A stretch of 64,000 nucleotides of DNA from Mytilinidion resinicola (lineage: Eukaryota; Ascomycota; Dothideomycetes; Mytilinidiales; Mytilinidiaceae). Location: positions 213,215 through 277,214 of the forward strand of contig NW_022985440.1 in assembly GCF_010093595.1 (NCBI RefSeq). Reading direction: 5' to 3'. Shown in pieces: positions 1 to 11,717 of the stretch (positions are counted from its first letter, which is position 1; every line of letters begins with the position of its first letter). Under the pieces are notes generated by a model. It saw only the letters and a list, made by a program, of their open reading frames with translations. It searched no databases and was not told where the DNA came from. Both the position numbers and the translations under genes were made by a program.

Positions 1-1087
1 ATTGAAGAGACAATCCGTTACAACATAATGCACGTACATGCCCTAGATAGTAGGTAACTAGCTACCAGATAGCTATATTAAATATGTTGTATGTAGTTGA
101 GCAATTTGTATTATATGCACTTGGTAGTACAGGGGGCGCGGCCAAGTTGCATATTCCGGACCCCACCAGCTAACTACGCGAGGCGAGGAACATCAAAACC
201 ACCAGGTTTTGGTACATTGGAGGAGCTATACCACAACAACTATAACCATCGATTACGATCCAAGTGCGTAGATGTATCTGTCTGTGTCTCTTAGTGATAA
301 TTATTGAAGAAAACAAATTTATTAACCGATACTGGGTGGTGCGAAGCAACTTTTAAGATTTGGGTGAGATGCTTACGTAACCGGAATATGCACTTGGCCG
401 CGCCCCTTGTAGGATAGGTAGGTAGGATGCGTGCATAGGCAGCTTGCATGCAGATTATGTTGCTACAAGGCGCTAAGTGTGTAAGAAGCGTGCGCACATC
501 TCTTATATCGTGCAATTTCCTTCATCGTACTTAGATCTATCCTATAGGATTTCAGATACAACTATGACTGCATGTAGGTTCTTCCTAATTAATTGTCAAA
601 ATTCAATTCTTATCCAGACTGCTTCAAATATAGATCAAAACTGTATGGGGCCTTAATTCGTGACCCGGGACAGATTTAAGGCCCCTCGCTAATACTTAAC
701 AGTTTCTAGTGAAGTGTATCCGAGTCTGCGCCACAACCGGTGAGTAAGAGTGATCACACCTGAGGAAAGCTGAGCCGAAGCTGAGCCAGGCCTCAGCCGA
801 ACTTAGCCACTCCGGCATGTGGTCACATGACCAAATGGGTTAGGCAAGGTGCAGATTGGGGTGTTGAAACAACATGACCGTTTCCACGGCCTCCTGGGCG
901 CGTTCCTTAATTTGTTTGGTTCCGTGGTAGGTCCTAAATCTCGTATGCGTACAGATTCAGAAACTGCTAACTAGGTAGCTTTGATTCTTAGACGCTCTTT
1001 TACAGCTACCTGTGGTATATCAAGGACTTTTCAAGACTTCTAACAAAATATTCTGGAACAACTGGTAAACTACGGTGGTCTATTAGC
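1..1087. other. AT-rich gene-poor flank
   Basis: No open frame here resembles a known protein. The stretch is AT-rich and contains one imperfect inverted repeat (131-159 against 381-407). It leads directly into the decayed HET gene. Its composition fits an accessory or old repeat-derived region, but no transposon coding remnant was recognised. Confidence 0.5.
131..407. repeat. 27-bp imperfect inverted repeat pair
   Basis: The left arm at 131-159 starts AGGGGGCGCGGCCAAG. The right arm at 381-407 is its reverse complement with about two differences. The arms are separated by about 220 bp of AT-rich sequence. A 12-base piece, ATATGCACTTGG, also occurs directly at 113-124 and 387-398. This could be the termini of a short MITE-like element or a large hairpin. 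No clear target-site duplication is visible at the outer edges, so the class is undecided. Confidence 0.5.
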
Positions 1088-2834
1088 ATGAAAAGTGCAA
1101 CAACTCTGGTGCCAGCCTTAGATGGTCCTGAGGAGCTTCCTTATCTTTCTCGCTGTTCTTGTTGCTCCGCTCCGCTGCGTCTCTGCCGCATCTCCTCTCT
1201 GATCAATCTTGAGGCGATACGGAGCTGGTTACGAGATTGCGAATCTCATCACTAATGTGGTGTGCAAGACGACCACAAAGGAACATCCGAAACTGCATAT
1301 CCGTCACTATTGATGGACATCAAAAGCAGGAAACTCGTCTTCCAAGAACATGGAGGGCAACGATATTACTCCTTAAGCTATGTTTACGGCAACACGAATC
1401 CATTCCGCACTACTCGGGAAAGCTTGAGCATGCTGCAGCAGCCTGGAGAGCTGAACAATCCCAAGTTCCCCCTTCCGGTTACCATCAGGGATGCAACGAC
1501 CATCGTTGAGCAGATTGGCGAGAATTATCTCTAGGTGGACTCATTGTGCATCGTGCATGACGACAACGATCTCTTACAGAACGCAATCAAAAGCATGGGG
1601 GAAATTTATCGAAACTCGATTCTGACTATCGCTGTCGTATCAGCATCAGCTGCTTGTGAGTCTATCCCAGGTATCCTTCCCGGATCTCGGCACTGTCTCC
1701 CATGGATGGAGTTGTGTGGTACGCGGATATTCGCTTGTCCAGTTCCTCTACATCTTGATCTAAAAGGGTCAAAATACGAGAGTCGCGCTTGGATATACCA
1801 AGAGCGACTACTTTCTACGCGAGCCCTCTACATTACGAAAAGCATGGCGTATTACCATTGCTCAAAGCATGAGTGGTCGGAACTAAATCCTGTCCTGAGC
1901 TTTTCTTTCAACATGAACCCATTGTATAGAAATAAATCAAGCAGCAGTATTCAGCCCAGAGGCCTCGACGCCCCATGGAAGCGGTCGGAGTGGTTATGTT
2001 ACTTTGATCTCGTGCGGCAATACTCTCAAATGGACCTCACATATGCTTCAGATGAATTGGCCGCTTTTGCGGGTATTTTGGGAAGACTTGGCACAATATA
2101 TGACACCCAGTTTTTTGCTGGCCTTCCCATATCGGCACTGCTCATAGGGTTACATTGGATACCTGGTTACGAGGAGGGCGTAACTTATGAACCCTCATCA
2201 GAACGAAGAGAAAGCTTTCCCAGCTGGTCATGGGCTGGTCGCAATGGGCCGATCGAATGGCTGGAAGCTGTCGTTATGCCGGATTGGTGGCAGTGGGTGG
2301 GATCAGTCCTCCCTGATCCAACGACAAATATCCAAGCAGCGGAACTCAATAGTGGTCCCGCACAAATCCATATTCGCTCTCAGATTAGATCAGTTAAAGG
2401 GCTTTCAGCGGAACTAAGTACGGCGAGTCTTTATCCGGAGAGCCTTCTAAATTCGGGGAAGGGGAATCCTACGCCTTTTATCAAGATTTTCGACAGCCAA
2501 GGTCGCTGGTGTGGTAGAATCTACCATAGCTCTCCAGACGTTATCGCCGGCCCAAACATCGACGAGGTAGGGCTTATGCTACTTTCTACATGCAGTACAC
2601 GAAAGACTTGTATGTGCGACACTTCAGGAGAAACTGAATGAGAATATTTCTTTGACCATATTGCATTTCCTATCACCGGAGAGGACGGAAAATTAGCACG
2701 AGTGGTTAATCTCTTGCTCATTGAGTATAGAGTATAAAGGGGATGGCTATGCTGAACGTCGAGCGCCGTGCCAGATTCATGCTGACGTCAGGGAAGCAAT
2801 GGAAATGAAAGAACAGGACGTCATACTAATATAG
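1088..2834 (+). pseudogene. HET-domain (heterokaryon incompatibility) pseudogene
   Basis: HET proteins trigger cell death or growth arrest after fusion of unlike fungal individuals. From the ATG at 1088 one frame runs to 2641 with the HET landmarks in order: a WLRDCESHH segment, YSLSYVYGN, the VDSLCIVHDD core, MGEIYRNS, and a SFPSWSWAG tail motif. The frame is broken by TAA at 1253-1255, TAG at 1532-1534 and TGA at 2639-2641. The TAG sits exactly where the family has the Trp of YLWVDSLCI. Beyond the TGA the same frame continues as family-like C-terminal sequence (VVNLLLIEY). A 7-bp tandem duplication (GAGTATA twice, 2723-2736) then shifts the frame. Removing one copy restores the family ending up to a TAG at 2832-2834. 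There are no spliceosomal intron signals that would remove the stops. It is therefore called a pseudogene with three nonsense codons and one frameshift. Confidence 0.85.
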
Positions 2835-3687
2835 GCCGCTATCGCTGCGAAGACCTAATCAAACTGACGCAAGAACTTGATGGAGACCTCGGCCAGATTG
2901 AGTCCACGGGATTCTGAGCCATTCAGTGTTATCACCAAGGATTAGACAGCTGGATGCATGACTGCCCAGGCCCGAAGATGCATACCAGTCAGATGTACGA
3001 GGCTCCAGGCAGCAGTAGAGACCAAAATCTCTCCAGGTGAGCTCTCGCAAAGGTTTCTCGGTCAGATGGCTAATCTGACCAATGTAGTTTGATACCATGT
3101 GCATTTTACATCCAGGGGCATAGAAGGCCCCCTATACTGTTATCTATCCACTCACGTGCTGTGGAGAGAAGAGGGGCACCTGAGCCAAGCCAAGCCGTTT
3201 TCCCAAGATACCCTTAGTAATAGTCGACGTATTAAAAATGGGGGGGCGGGGCTCCAGCTGGAGTTTGGTTGCCGAGGATGATCCCTCCTAACTCCATTTT
3301 TACTAAGGAATTTACACGAAATTTGTCCGTCAGCGGCCATGCGGAGATCATGCCTGGTTCTCCGAATATCCTATTGGCCTGTACGTAAAGCTAGCTAATT
3401 AGGTGAAATAAATAAGCGACTTCCCCAGTCCCAAGTTCCCGGTTGTGGGCTCATAGCTTTTTTTTGGGCGTACTTCTGCCCCGTGTTATGGCTCCCCTAT
3501 TTCCCCGCGTTTCCCCCCCCCCAACCACAATCCTGGTGGGTTATACCGAACGAGGTTATAAATTGTAGACATGCCGGATCAGAAGTACACACACAACATA
3601 CCATACCTTATGGCGAGGTATATACAAAAGCTTTGAGATTTAGTCATTCTTCCTGTTGCATCGACGCATTTGGATCGTATTCTCAAG
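2835..3687 (+). promoter_or_regulatory. Upstream region of sugar transporter with CreA-like sites
   Basis: No gene is seen in this stretch. It holds several matches to SYGGRG, the known binding consensus of the carbon-repressor CreA: GCGGGG at 3246-3251, a perfect 12-bp palindrome CTCCAGCTGGAG at 3252-3263 that contains the motif on both strands, CCCCAG at 3423-3428 and CCCCGC at 3503-3508. A run of 10 C lies at 3513-3522. Since the downstream gene is a sugar porter, glucose repression is a reasonable inference. The motif is short and binding is not shown. Confidence 0.4.
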
Positions 3688-5486
3688 ATGGCACACTCCA
3701 AGGAAAGTTCTCAAGGTCAGGCGGCAAGTCACGATGCGCGTAATGATAATCCCGAAGGAGGCGACGACGCTATCCTCCACTCTAAGAGGCCAAGTACCCG
3801 CAACTTCATGGTAAGCCGTAGCCTGCTTCCATTCCTTCACCTCTGATTGTTTCGGTTGGCTAGATTATCCTTGTGTCGGCGATATCCAGCTTTTGTTTCG
3901 GCTATGGAAACAATGCTGGCGGAGGATGTTATGCACAGGAAACGTTCCTCAAGAAATTTCTCAGTGGATCGAACGCCAATGCACTCATCGACGCGATGAA
4001 TGCAATGTAAGTTTGAACAATTTTGTAGGGCTTGTATAACTACGGATCACTGACTTATGTCAGCTTTCTTGCCGGCGGCTTCATAGGGACTATAATGCAG
4101 AGCTTCGTGTCTGATAAGCTAGGGCGTCGCTTCTGCACAGAAATGGCGGCTATTCTTATGGTGCTGTCCGGCATCCTTAGTGCCGCGAGCGTCAATCCGG
4201 CTATGTTCATTGTCTCCCGTGGTATTGGTGGCATATCCGGAGGCATCATTCTATCCAACACGCCGGTGTATATGAGTGAGATTGCACCAGCGCATATACG
4301 AGGCCTCCTGGTCGGAATGCACGCGACCACCGTACTCTCTGGATATGTCCTCTCGGCACTTCTCGCTGTTGCCTTTAATTTCGTTACCTCGGACATACAG
4401 TGGCGCCTTCAGTTTATAATGCTGACATTCTTCTCTCTTATCTTCGCTGTCTCTGTCCTCTTCATCCCCGAATCTCCTAGATGGCTCGTGGAGCAAGGAA
4501 GGGTCGATGAAGCTAGAGCTATTATGGAAAAGCTGCACCGAACCAAGGCTGATCCAACGGCGATACTGGCTCGCGCAGAAATTCTGCAGATTGAAGCACA
4601 AGTTGACTTTGAAAGAGATCTCCCTCACAGTTATTGGTACATTCTAAGTAATGCACATCTCCGGAGACGAGCTTATTGCTCAATTATAACGTTCGCCATG
4701 GTCCAGTCTACTGGTTTGGTGGTAATCTTCAATCGTACGTAAGGTCCTAGTACACATACCAGAGCCCTCTGTCCCCCGCTAACATGTGTACTACCATCTT
4801 AAGTCATGCCTATACTCTTTGGTAATCTTGGCTTCAACAACGTTCAACAGCTTGGCCTTTCCGTTGTTTGGGTTACCATTGGAGCCATGGGCGCAGGTTG
4901 CAATGCTTTGCTTGCGGACCGAATTGGACGAGTGAAGCTTCTAGTTACCGGAGGATACCTTCTAACTGCCAACATGGCCATCCAATGTGCGTTGCAAAAA
5001 TTTTACCTCCATTCAACATATAAGCCTGGAATAAATGCCAGCGTGGCTTTCTTTTTCATCTTTATCCTTTTCTACAGCAGTACGTGCGACTGCGTAGTCT
5101 ACATCTACAACGCAGAGATCTGGCCAACCCATCTGCGGAGTAAAGGTGTCACCTTCGGAGTGGGGTCCTATTTTCTCTTTGGAATCGCATACAGCGGTCC
5201 TGCTGCGCAAGCATTCAAAAGTATTGGGTGGAAGTACTATCTCGTATTCATCTGCGTCACATTTGTTACGGCAACCCTTATACTATTAACGTTCCCCGAG
5301 ACGAAGGGACTATCCCTTGAAGGTAACATACCCTCTCGTAATTTCTACCACAAATCAGATGCTAATGATGCAATGACAGAGGTGAACATCAAGTTCGGTG
5401 ATAGTGTAGAAATGACGTTGGGCGATATTCAGCTGGATGAGATCCTCGGATCAAAGCCAACGGCAGAAACTACGGAGGTGGAATAA
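3688..5486 (+). CDS. MFS sugar transporter (sugar porter family)
   Basis: This is a plasma-membrane sugar/H+ symporter-type protein of the major facilitator superfamily. Five exons (3688-3810, 3864-4006, 4064-4734, 4804-5322, 5380-5486) join to 520 aa, the usual length. All introns are 53-69 bp with GT-AG ends and ctnAc-like branch sites. Visible signatures are the DKLGRR loop motif after TM2, YMSEIAPAHIRG, PESPRWL in the central loop, and PETKGLSLEE after the last helix. The last 57-bp intron is a multiple of three and could be read through. Splicing it restores the family's LSLEE sequence, so it was treated as an intron. The N-terminal ~40 residues are hydrophilic and cytosolic. Substrate cannot be told from sequence; the closest style is the lactose/hexose permease group. 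It is unrelated to its neighbours. Confidence 0.9.
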
Positions 5487-6307
5487 ATGAAACCCTCTGG
5501 ATGGGTTAAATTAGCTACGATGAGTAAGGGAATGATTGTGTAGCTCTGGTCCAAAATCTCTTGACTTAAAGCTCTGCCACCTGAACTTTGCTTCCCTATG
5601 CTCTTTTCTGGTTGTCTTAGCTTTGCTTTACCTTTTTTGGTTCTGTTATTTTAAAATTGTAAATAGTTGAAGCAAGTCTAAGAATCAGATCTGAGTAACG
5701 AGGAGGAAGGCAGCCCGATTTTGGTCCGTCCGACATTCGAACAGGGCGACAAATACGGAGTATTTATAGAGTTCAAGGTTGCCTAAGGTTAGCTTATGCG
5801 ACATCAGTTACGCTGATAGGTGCGGGGATATTCACAAAATGTGTTCACCTAAGCTTGCTCCGTCCAACATGAACTATGCCTATGCATTTGATATGCGTGG
5901 TCTACGACTGACGTCCGAGCGACGAGCGGGGCGCAGCATCTATGCAGGCCTCATGAAACGAATGCTGGTTAGGAAGTCATACTATTATCTTCGCCTGCTT
6001 GTGGTGCTTCGAAGTATTAATTGGAATCATGAGTAGTAGACCACAGGCCCAGCAGGGCCTTGTCTCTGTACGACTTGCCGATGTCTGAGGTGGCTGTTCG
6101 ATCAAATTAACTTCAACCTCGTTCAGGCTTCTGAAAGTACCCCGAAGCCCATCAAGTAGTGCGAAAAGAGTGTGCGCGAACCTAAATACTGCACGTTCCT
6201 GATCCTTCACACGTATCCTACACCGGGTGTTTGACATGTTTTGATACACTACTATACAAGCTTCTTGATTCTAGAGTAGCCCACCTTGTGCACTTGCAGA
6301 GTGTAGC
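5487..6307. other. Intergenic, no gene seen
   Basis: This is the convergent 3' region between the transporter (+) and the phosphotransferase (-). Short open frames here have no family features. Nothing further could be supported. Confidence 0.5.
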
Positions 6308-8160
6308 TTATTCGTCTTCGCTGTGATTATCAAACGGGAAGTGATCCCTGATCCCATCCCTCTCCGCATCGTTTTCCACCGCGGCCATCATCTGGCTTTT
6401 GATCGACTGGGCGAGTGCTTTGGAGGCCTGCCACCTCTCGTCTGAGGGTACCCACCCCATAACATCAACGCCGAGGGCGTCCCTCATCTCCTCAATCATG
6501 GTGTCCATATCTAGTTGCTGCTGGTGAAGATCCATGATGGACCGAGTCTCATCATCGGAGTAGCTAATTGGAGGGTTGGGACAGTTTTGAGCAGCTATAG
6601 CGCCAGATGACACGATCTGTTGCCACTGCTGAATCGCATTGATCATGTCTCCCTGCAGCGTGATAGAGTCGCCCTCCCAAGGCGTTCCTGCGCTCTTATA
6701 CAAACGCTGATGAAGAGTCACACCTTTGGTAGAAATGGCATTGAAATGCTCTTCATGGTCTCTCATCGTAAGCCCGGCATAGAAGAAGTGTGTCCATTTT
6801 CTAGCGTGTTGAATCTTCATGCGCGCTTGTTGAATTGTGTCCACGGATTCGTACTCCGCTGGCAGATCTGTAGCTGGACGTGTCATTCGCTCAGATTCTG
6901 GATCACCATAGTTCTGAAAATCGCTCGGTATGCCTGCAACGAGACAAAGCGGAAGGATTGAAGCATGTTGCCAGTCGATAAGGCCGACGACGTCTAGAGA
7001 CTCGGAGACACGAATGTTATTCATAGAAAGGTCTGGATGTCGTAGAACGGGCCGACTGAGATAGCTTTCCACAGGGTAGCCTAGGCATTTCGACATCTCT
7101 AAATATTTCTTGAGCCCTTCAATGTGAGGCTCCGGTGACATTTTCTTGAATCCATGGATCTCACGATAAAGAAGATCGTAATGAAGACGTGGTTTGGCAA
7201 ATATTTTCGTCCAAGCAAGCTCTCTCTTGCCAACATCTCGGAATACTTCGGGTGAGGACGTCCCTTGAAAAGTTAGATGGGTGATGCAGTGATGAGCATG
7301 GAGGAGACCAACAAGGACCTCGATTGAAAGCCATAGAGCTTCGTTGCCCATGCCACCAACTATAGTGTGCAGTAGGGCCAACGCAAAACTTCTTCTCTCC
7401 TTGAACAGGAAGCATTGCAGCCTTTGATCTTTCGTCTGGAGTCAGATCGTCTGGGAAGTAGATACTACCACTTGCTGGAAGCTGAAGAGAGAACAGTCGT
7501 TTTTCCAGATGCACAACTTGCTTGATGATCTGCGCCCTCTGCTTGAGTCCTAGGTCGGGCCAGATTTCGCTGAGAGCAACGCCTTCAATTTTCTCCATGA
7601 CGATGTATTCGGCTCCCACCGCGTTCTCAGCAGTCGAAGACCACCCATGCACCCGTGGGACGGGAATGTTGTGAAGGCGTAGAAATTCCATCGTAGCGAC
7701 TTCGCTTGCGGTTCCGTGATGTTTTGGAACGGTAGAAGGATATGGAAGTCGGGCTAGGACCCGCCTACCATCGTTCAGTGTCGCTTCAAACACACGATTA
7801 AACCCTCCTTCAGCAAGCTTAACGAATGAAGTCACATCAGAGGGGCTTTGTCCACTTGATGCTGCGATGGCTGACTTAAGTGCTGGGACATCGAATTTCA
7901 GATATCTTTCAGCAATCCTTAGCGGCTCGTTATAACTATTAGAGTCAGCAACATGATCGCCCACTGTGAAGGGAAACAGAATACACTCACATCCATCTAC
8001 CCGAAGTGTACGCATGCATAGACTCATCTTCTGTTGCCAAGATAGGGGATCCGGCGACTGGCGTGGAAAAGCTCCTGAAACATTGCGGCTTGAAGGTGAT
8101 GACTGATTTGAAATTAGTTGAATTAGAGAGGTTCTTGAGCGGGCCTAAAGAAATGGCCAT
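6308..8160 (-). CDS. AIM9-like mitochondrial phosphotransferase (APH fold)
   Basis: This is a protein-kinase-like aminoglycoside-phosphotransferase-fold protein resembling yeast AIM9 (altered inheritance of mitochondria). The true substrate of the family is unknown. Exons on the minus strand are 8160-7991, 7935-7313 and 7263-6308 (introns of 55 and 49 bp), giving 582 aa. The start at 8160 gives a Lys/Arg/Ser-rich N-terminus with no acidic residue in the first ~50, typical of a mitochondrial presequence. Removing the first intron restores the family hallmark YTSGRWIYNEPLR. Removing the second restores RGPWTSSPEVFRD. Further motifs are GGFNRVFEATL (nucleotide loop), HPDLSMNNIRVS (catalytic loop) and LIDWQHA (metal-binding Asp). 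It shares a divergent promoter region with rrp3. Two more members of this family lie at 16971 and 20474. Confidence 0.88.
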
Positions 8161-8483
8161 GCTAAGCAGCTTGAAGAACTCCGTGTCCAGGAATGAAAAA
8201 GAGATTTAGCTGTAACGTTAGCGCATTGTGAGGTGGTGGCTAGAAGTACAAGACCAGATACAGCTGCACAAGGGTTGTTGATCTGCCACTAGACTTTATT
8301 TGCAGCAGGTTGAATGCGACGTAGTGGTTTGAATTTCAGGAGATGATGTAGTAAACTAGCGCGTGACGGTTTAGGACCCGCTTAAAATGACTTAATTTTA
8401 TTCGGTACCAGCCTTACGTCCAACACCTTCAACATTTCTTTTTTGAAACGCAATCCGCACCCAAGCAAGACAGCACCGACATC
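8161..8483. promoter_or_regulatory. Divergent promoter region, AIM9-like and rrp3
   Basis: About 320 bp lie between two outward-facing start codons. No specific site was recognised. Confidence 0.5.
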
Positions 8484-10182
8484 ATGGACAAAGGCATGCT
8501 CAAGAAGAGGAAGCTGAACAACGGCTCTCCCTCCGCGGGAGCAGTCCCTAAGAAATCGAGCTTCAAAAGCCTCCCGCTCAAATCTTCGAAATTCTCGAAC
8601 CCCTCGAAATTTTCCAAATCACACACGAAAGATGGCGCGCGCAAAGCTCCAACCACCGCAGGCGAGCCTTCCTCCTCCTCGAAACCGAAGCCTACGAGAG
8701 CAGTCGAACCCGAATCCTCAGACTCCTCCGAGTCCGAGGGCGATAAAGATGAAGCCTCCGACGAAGACGGAGAAGAAGAGGTTGCAGAGCCAACACCCGA
8801 AACCACACCCACCAGTGAGAATGAAGAGGTGGTGCAAAAATCATTCGCGGACCTAGGCATAATAGAGAGTCTCTGTGAGGCGTGTGTAAATCTAGGCTAC
8901 AAGTTCCCAACGCCTGTACAGGCAGAAGCTATACCACTCGCGATCGAAGGCCGAGACTTGATCGGTCTGGCAGAGACGGGCTCTGGCAAGACGGCTGCAT
9001 TCGCATTGCCGATATTGCAAGCACTCATGGATAAACCACAGCCTCTATTCGGCTTAGTGCTGGCACCGACGCGAGAGCTCGCATATCAGATTTCGCAGCA
9101 ATTCGAGGCGTTGGGGTCTTTGATAAATGTGCGATGCGCGGTCCTCGTTGGTGGTATGGATATGGTTCCTCAAGCTATTCAGCTGGGCAAGAAGCCTCAC
9201 ATCGTTGTTGCGACACCGGGAAGACTTTTGGATCACTTAGAGAATACGAAGGGCTTCTCACTGCGCAACCTGAAGTATCTCGTAATGGACGAAGCAGACC
9301 GACTCCTCGATCTCGATTTCGGACCTGTATTGGACAAAATCCTTAAGGTTCTCCCGCGAGAAGGACGACACACCTATCTCTTCTCCGCCACAAGTAAGTC
9401 CCATTCATATCCTCAATAACGCACCACTAATGCAAACACTAGTGTCCTCCAAAATCGAATCCCTCCAACGCGCCTCCCTCCACAACCCCGTCCGCGTCAG
9501 CATCAGCAGCTCCTCCCACCAGACCGTCTCCACCCTCCTCCAATCCTACAACTTCATCCCCCAGAAGCACAAAGACCTCTACCTGATCCACCTCCTCAAC
9601 GAAAACCTCGGCCACCCCGCCATCGTCTTCACCCGCACCGTCAACGAAACCCAGCGCATCGCCATCGCACTGCGCACCCTCGGCTTCGGCGCCATCCCGC
9701 TGCACGGTCAGCTCTCGCAGTCTGCGCGGCTGGGGTCGCTCGCCAAGTTCCGCTCGCGCAGTCGAGATATCCTCGTTGCGACGGACGTGGCGGCGCGTGG
9801 GCTGGACATCCCGAGTGTGGATTTGGTGGTTAACTTTGATCTGCCGCCGGATTCGAAGACGTATGTGCATCGGGTGGGACGGACGGCGAGAGCGGGGAAG
9901 TCGGGGAAGGCGGTTAGTTTTGTTACGCAGTATGATCTGGAGATCTGGTTGAGGATTGAGAATGCGTTGGGGAGGCAGTTGGAGGAGGAGAAGGTCGAGA
10001 AAGATGAGGTGATGGTGCTGGCGGAGAGAGTGGGCGAAGCGCAGCGCGAGGCTGTGAAGCAGATGAAGGTATTGCATGAAGGTAGAGGAAAGAGGGGTGC
10101 AGTGCTCAAGGGGCGGAGGAGAGAGGGAGGTGGTGGCGGTGGGAAGAGGGGTAGAGATGATATGGATAGGGAGGAGGGTTAG
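8484..10182 (+). CDS. rrp3: ATP-dependent rRNA helicase Rrp3 (DEAD box)
   Basis: This nucleolar DEAD-box RNA helicase is needed for 18S rRNA maturation in the small-subunit processome (known for the family). Exons 8484-9393 and 9443-10182 are joined by a 49-bp intron that splits the Met codon of SATMSSK, giving 549 aa. An acidic/serine-rich N-terminal ~110 residues precede the Q motif (FADLGI...GYKFPTPVQ). Then come AETGSGKT (Walker A), [41 protein letters not shown], the [10 protein letters not shown] segment and [10 protein letters not shown]. The C-terminus is basic and glycine-rich. The [19 protein letters not shown] and [13 protein letters not shown] blocks are Rrp3-specific. The intron sits in the SAT motif. 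Confidence is high. Confidence 0.95.
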
Positions 10183-10659
10183 TTCAGGTTCAGGTAGGTG
10201 GCGATTGCATGCGATTGGAGAGTTTCAGGTTCCTTCACATTTGCAGTACTTTATTAAAAGTGTCAATTGTGTCGAAAACGTATAGTTCCAGGAGTTACCC
10301 GTTGTGAACTTGCTACACTGCAATACTACTGCCAGTACGGCGTAGAAGCGCGAGCGAGAGCTATAGAAAATGGTACCAAACGAAAACCAACCACCCGCAG
10401 AGCCACGGACCGCACCCATGCAGCAGATCAGGAACGTTCTGAATGCTTCGGAGACCCACAACGATCCACTGGTTGCGAATTCCATCACCGTGACGTCAAG
10501 CCCCCACAACTCACGAGAATTGTCCTAGCACTCTGGTATATAACTCAATATATTAAACAACTAGCTAAGGAGCACTTCAAAGAACTCGACCACTATCCAA
10601 CTTCTCAAAATTCAGTCTCAAACATCAACTCCGCAAAGCCCAGCCTACATACACCCAAC
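10183..10659 (+). promoter_or_regulatory. Upstream region of the small disordered protein gene
   Basis: This region holds the 3' end of rrp3 and the promoter/5' leader of the 79-aa gene. A long open frame from 10267 crosses it, but it has no family features and ends at the intron of the downstream gene, so it is treated as noncoding. Confidence 0.4.
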
Positions 10660-10950
10660 ATGCCACGCGACGGCACCGGCGCCTCCGACAACGCTGTCGA
10701 GCCCACGAATAACATCGTCCACGGTGCTAGCGGCGACGTGCGTTCTCCTTCCCCTCCTGTCTCTCCTTTACTAACGCATGTCCTATAGACGTCGCTCAAC
10801 CGCGCCTCGAAAGTCGCACCCCTCCCCGAAGCCGAGAAAGGCGGGGCGCTGGAAGGCCTGAACGCGAGCGGGGGTGGCAGCGTGGGGAAGGCGCAGGGGA
10901 AGGGGAATGATTCGAATAAGGAGCCGCTAGTGGATCAGGTGACGAAGTAG
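10660..10950 (+). CDS. Small hydrophilic disordered protein (79 aa)
   Basis: Exons 10660-10737 and 10789-10950 are separated by a 51-bp intron with GTGCGT donor, ACTAAC branch site and ATAG acceptor. The phase is preserved and the stop is a TAG at 10948. The product is 79 aa, rich in Gly, Ala, Asn, Ser and charged residues, with no hydrophobic stretch. It begins MPRDGTGASDNAVEPTN and contains APLPEAEKGGALEGLN. The sequence looks like the short, heat-stable-type hydrophilic proteins common in filamentous ascomycetes, but no named family was recognised. The classical branch site and conserved frame across the intron make it a likely real gene. Function is unknown. Confidence 0.65.
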
Positions 10951-11717
10951 GTGATGTAGGAAGGAAAGGGAAGGGAAGGCGGAAAGAGAATGAGGAATTG
11001 CTGTTATACGATGATAGGAGAAGAGAGATCCAAAGAGGAAGACAGACAGTAGGAGAGATAGGAACGACTTGATGGCGCTCCCACGTTCTTGTTCATCAAG
11101 ATACCAAGATCGATATCAGAGTAGAGGCGAAACTAGCCTCGTATCGTCTTGACTCTGGAAGGAGAAATGATAGTAGAATCAAAATCGAGCTTGAGAATCT
11201 ACCATTCTCCCCCGCATTCAAAACGGGTGCACTGCTATGATTCGTTGGGCTGTCGCAGCACTTGCTAGGTACATAGGTGCACCTTTACCGTCACACGCCT
11301 CCTTACACCGCACTTCGCGCCACCTGCACAACATGACATCGGGACTTACATATGCAGACGCAGTGCCGCAGTACAAAAATGCCTCACCGGAGATCTCGCT
11401 TAACGACTTGCTATCTTCAGTGCTTTTTGAGTTTTGATTTGTCTAGGGCTGGAGTTCCAAGGTTGGAGTGGCGGAAGAGCGGTCTGGGAAGCGGCCTAGA
11501 ACCCGTCGAAGTCTGTTTTGATGCACTCAACACGGCTTGGGAGATCCGAGCTTTTGAATGCTCTTGAGGTGTCGGCGGTCCCGATACCTTACGGCCGCGG
11601 TTTCCTGTGGGTAAGGTGGTTCCAGGAACTAGTTCAGTGGGGTGTATTACAGAGAGGCACAAGAAGCAATCACAAATCAACAGAACAGTATGCGAATATG
11701 TTTGAGAGGTGCTTGAT
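10951..11717. other. Intergenic, no gene seen
   Basis: This is the convergent 3' region between the small-protein gene and hacA. No protein family, RNA gene or repeat was recognised. Confidence 0.5.

Noticed and set aside
4007..4028. A 22-bp GT-AG intron in the sugar transporter
   Set aside because: Too short for splicing. The AG at 4062-4063 gives a 57-bp intron with a branch site and restores the conserved AIFLAGGFIG sequence.
9439..10077. Long antisense frame (212 codons) opposite rrp3 exon 2
   Set aside because: Composition shadow of a GC-rich conserved coding exon. The sense strand has an unmistakable helicase and the antisense protein is low-complexity.
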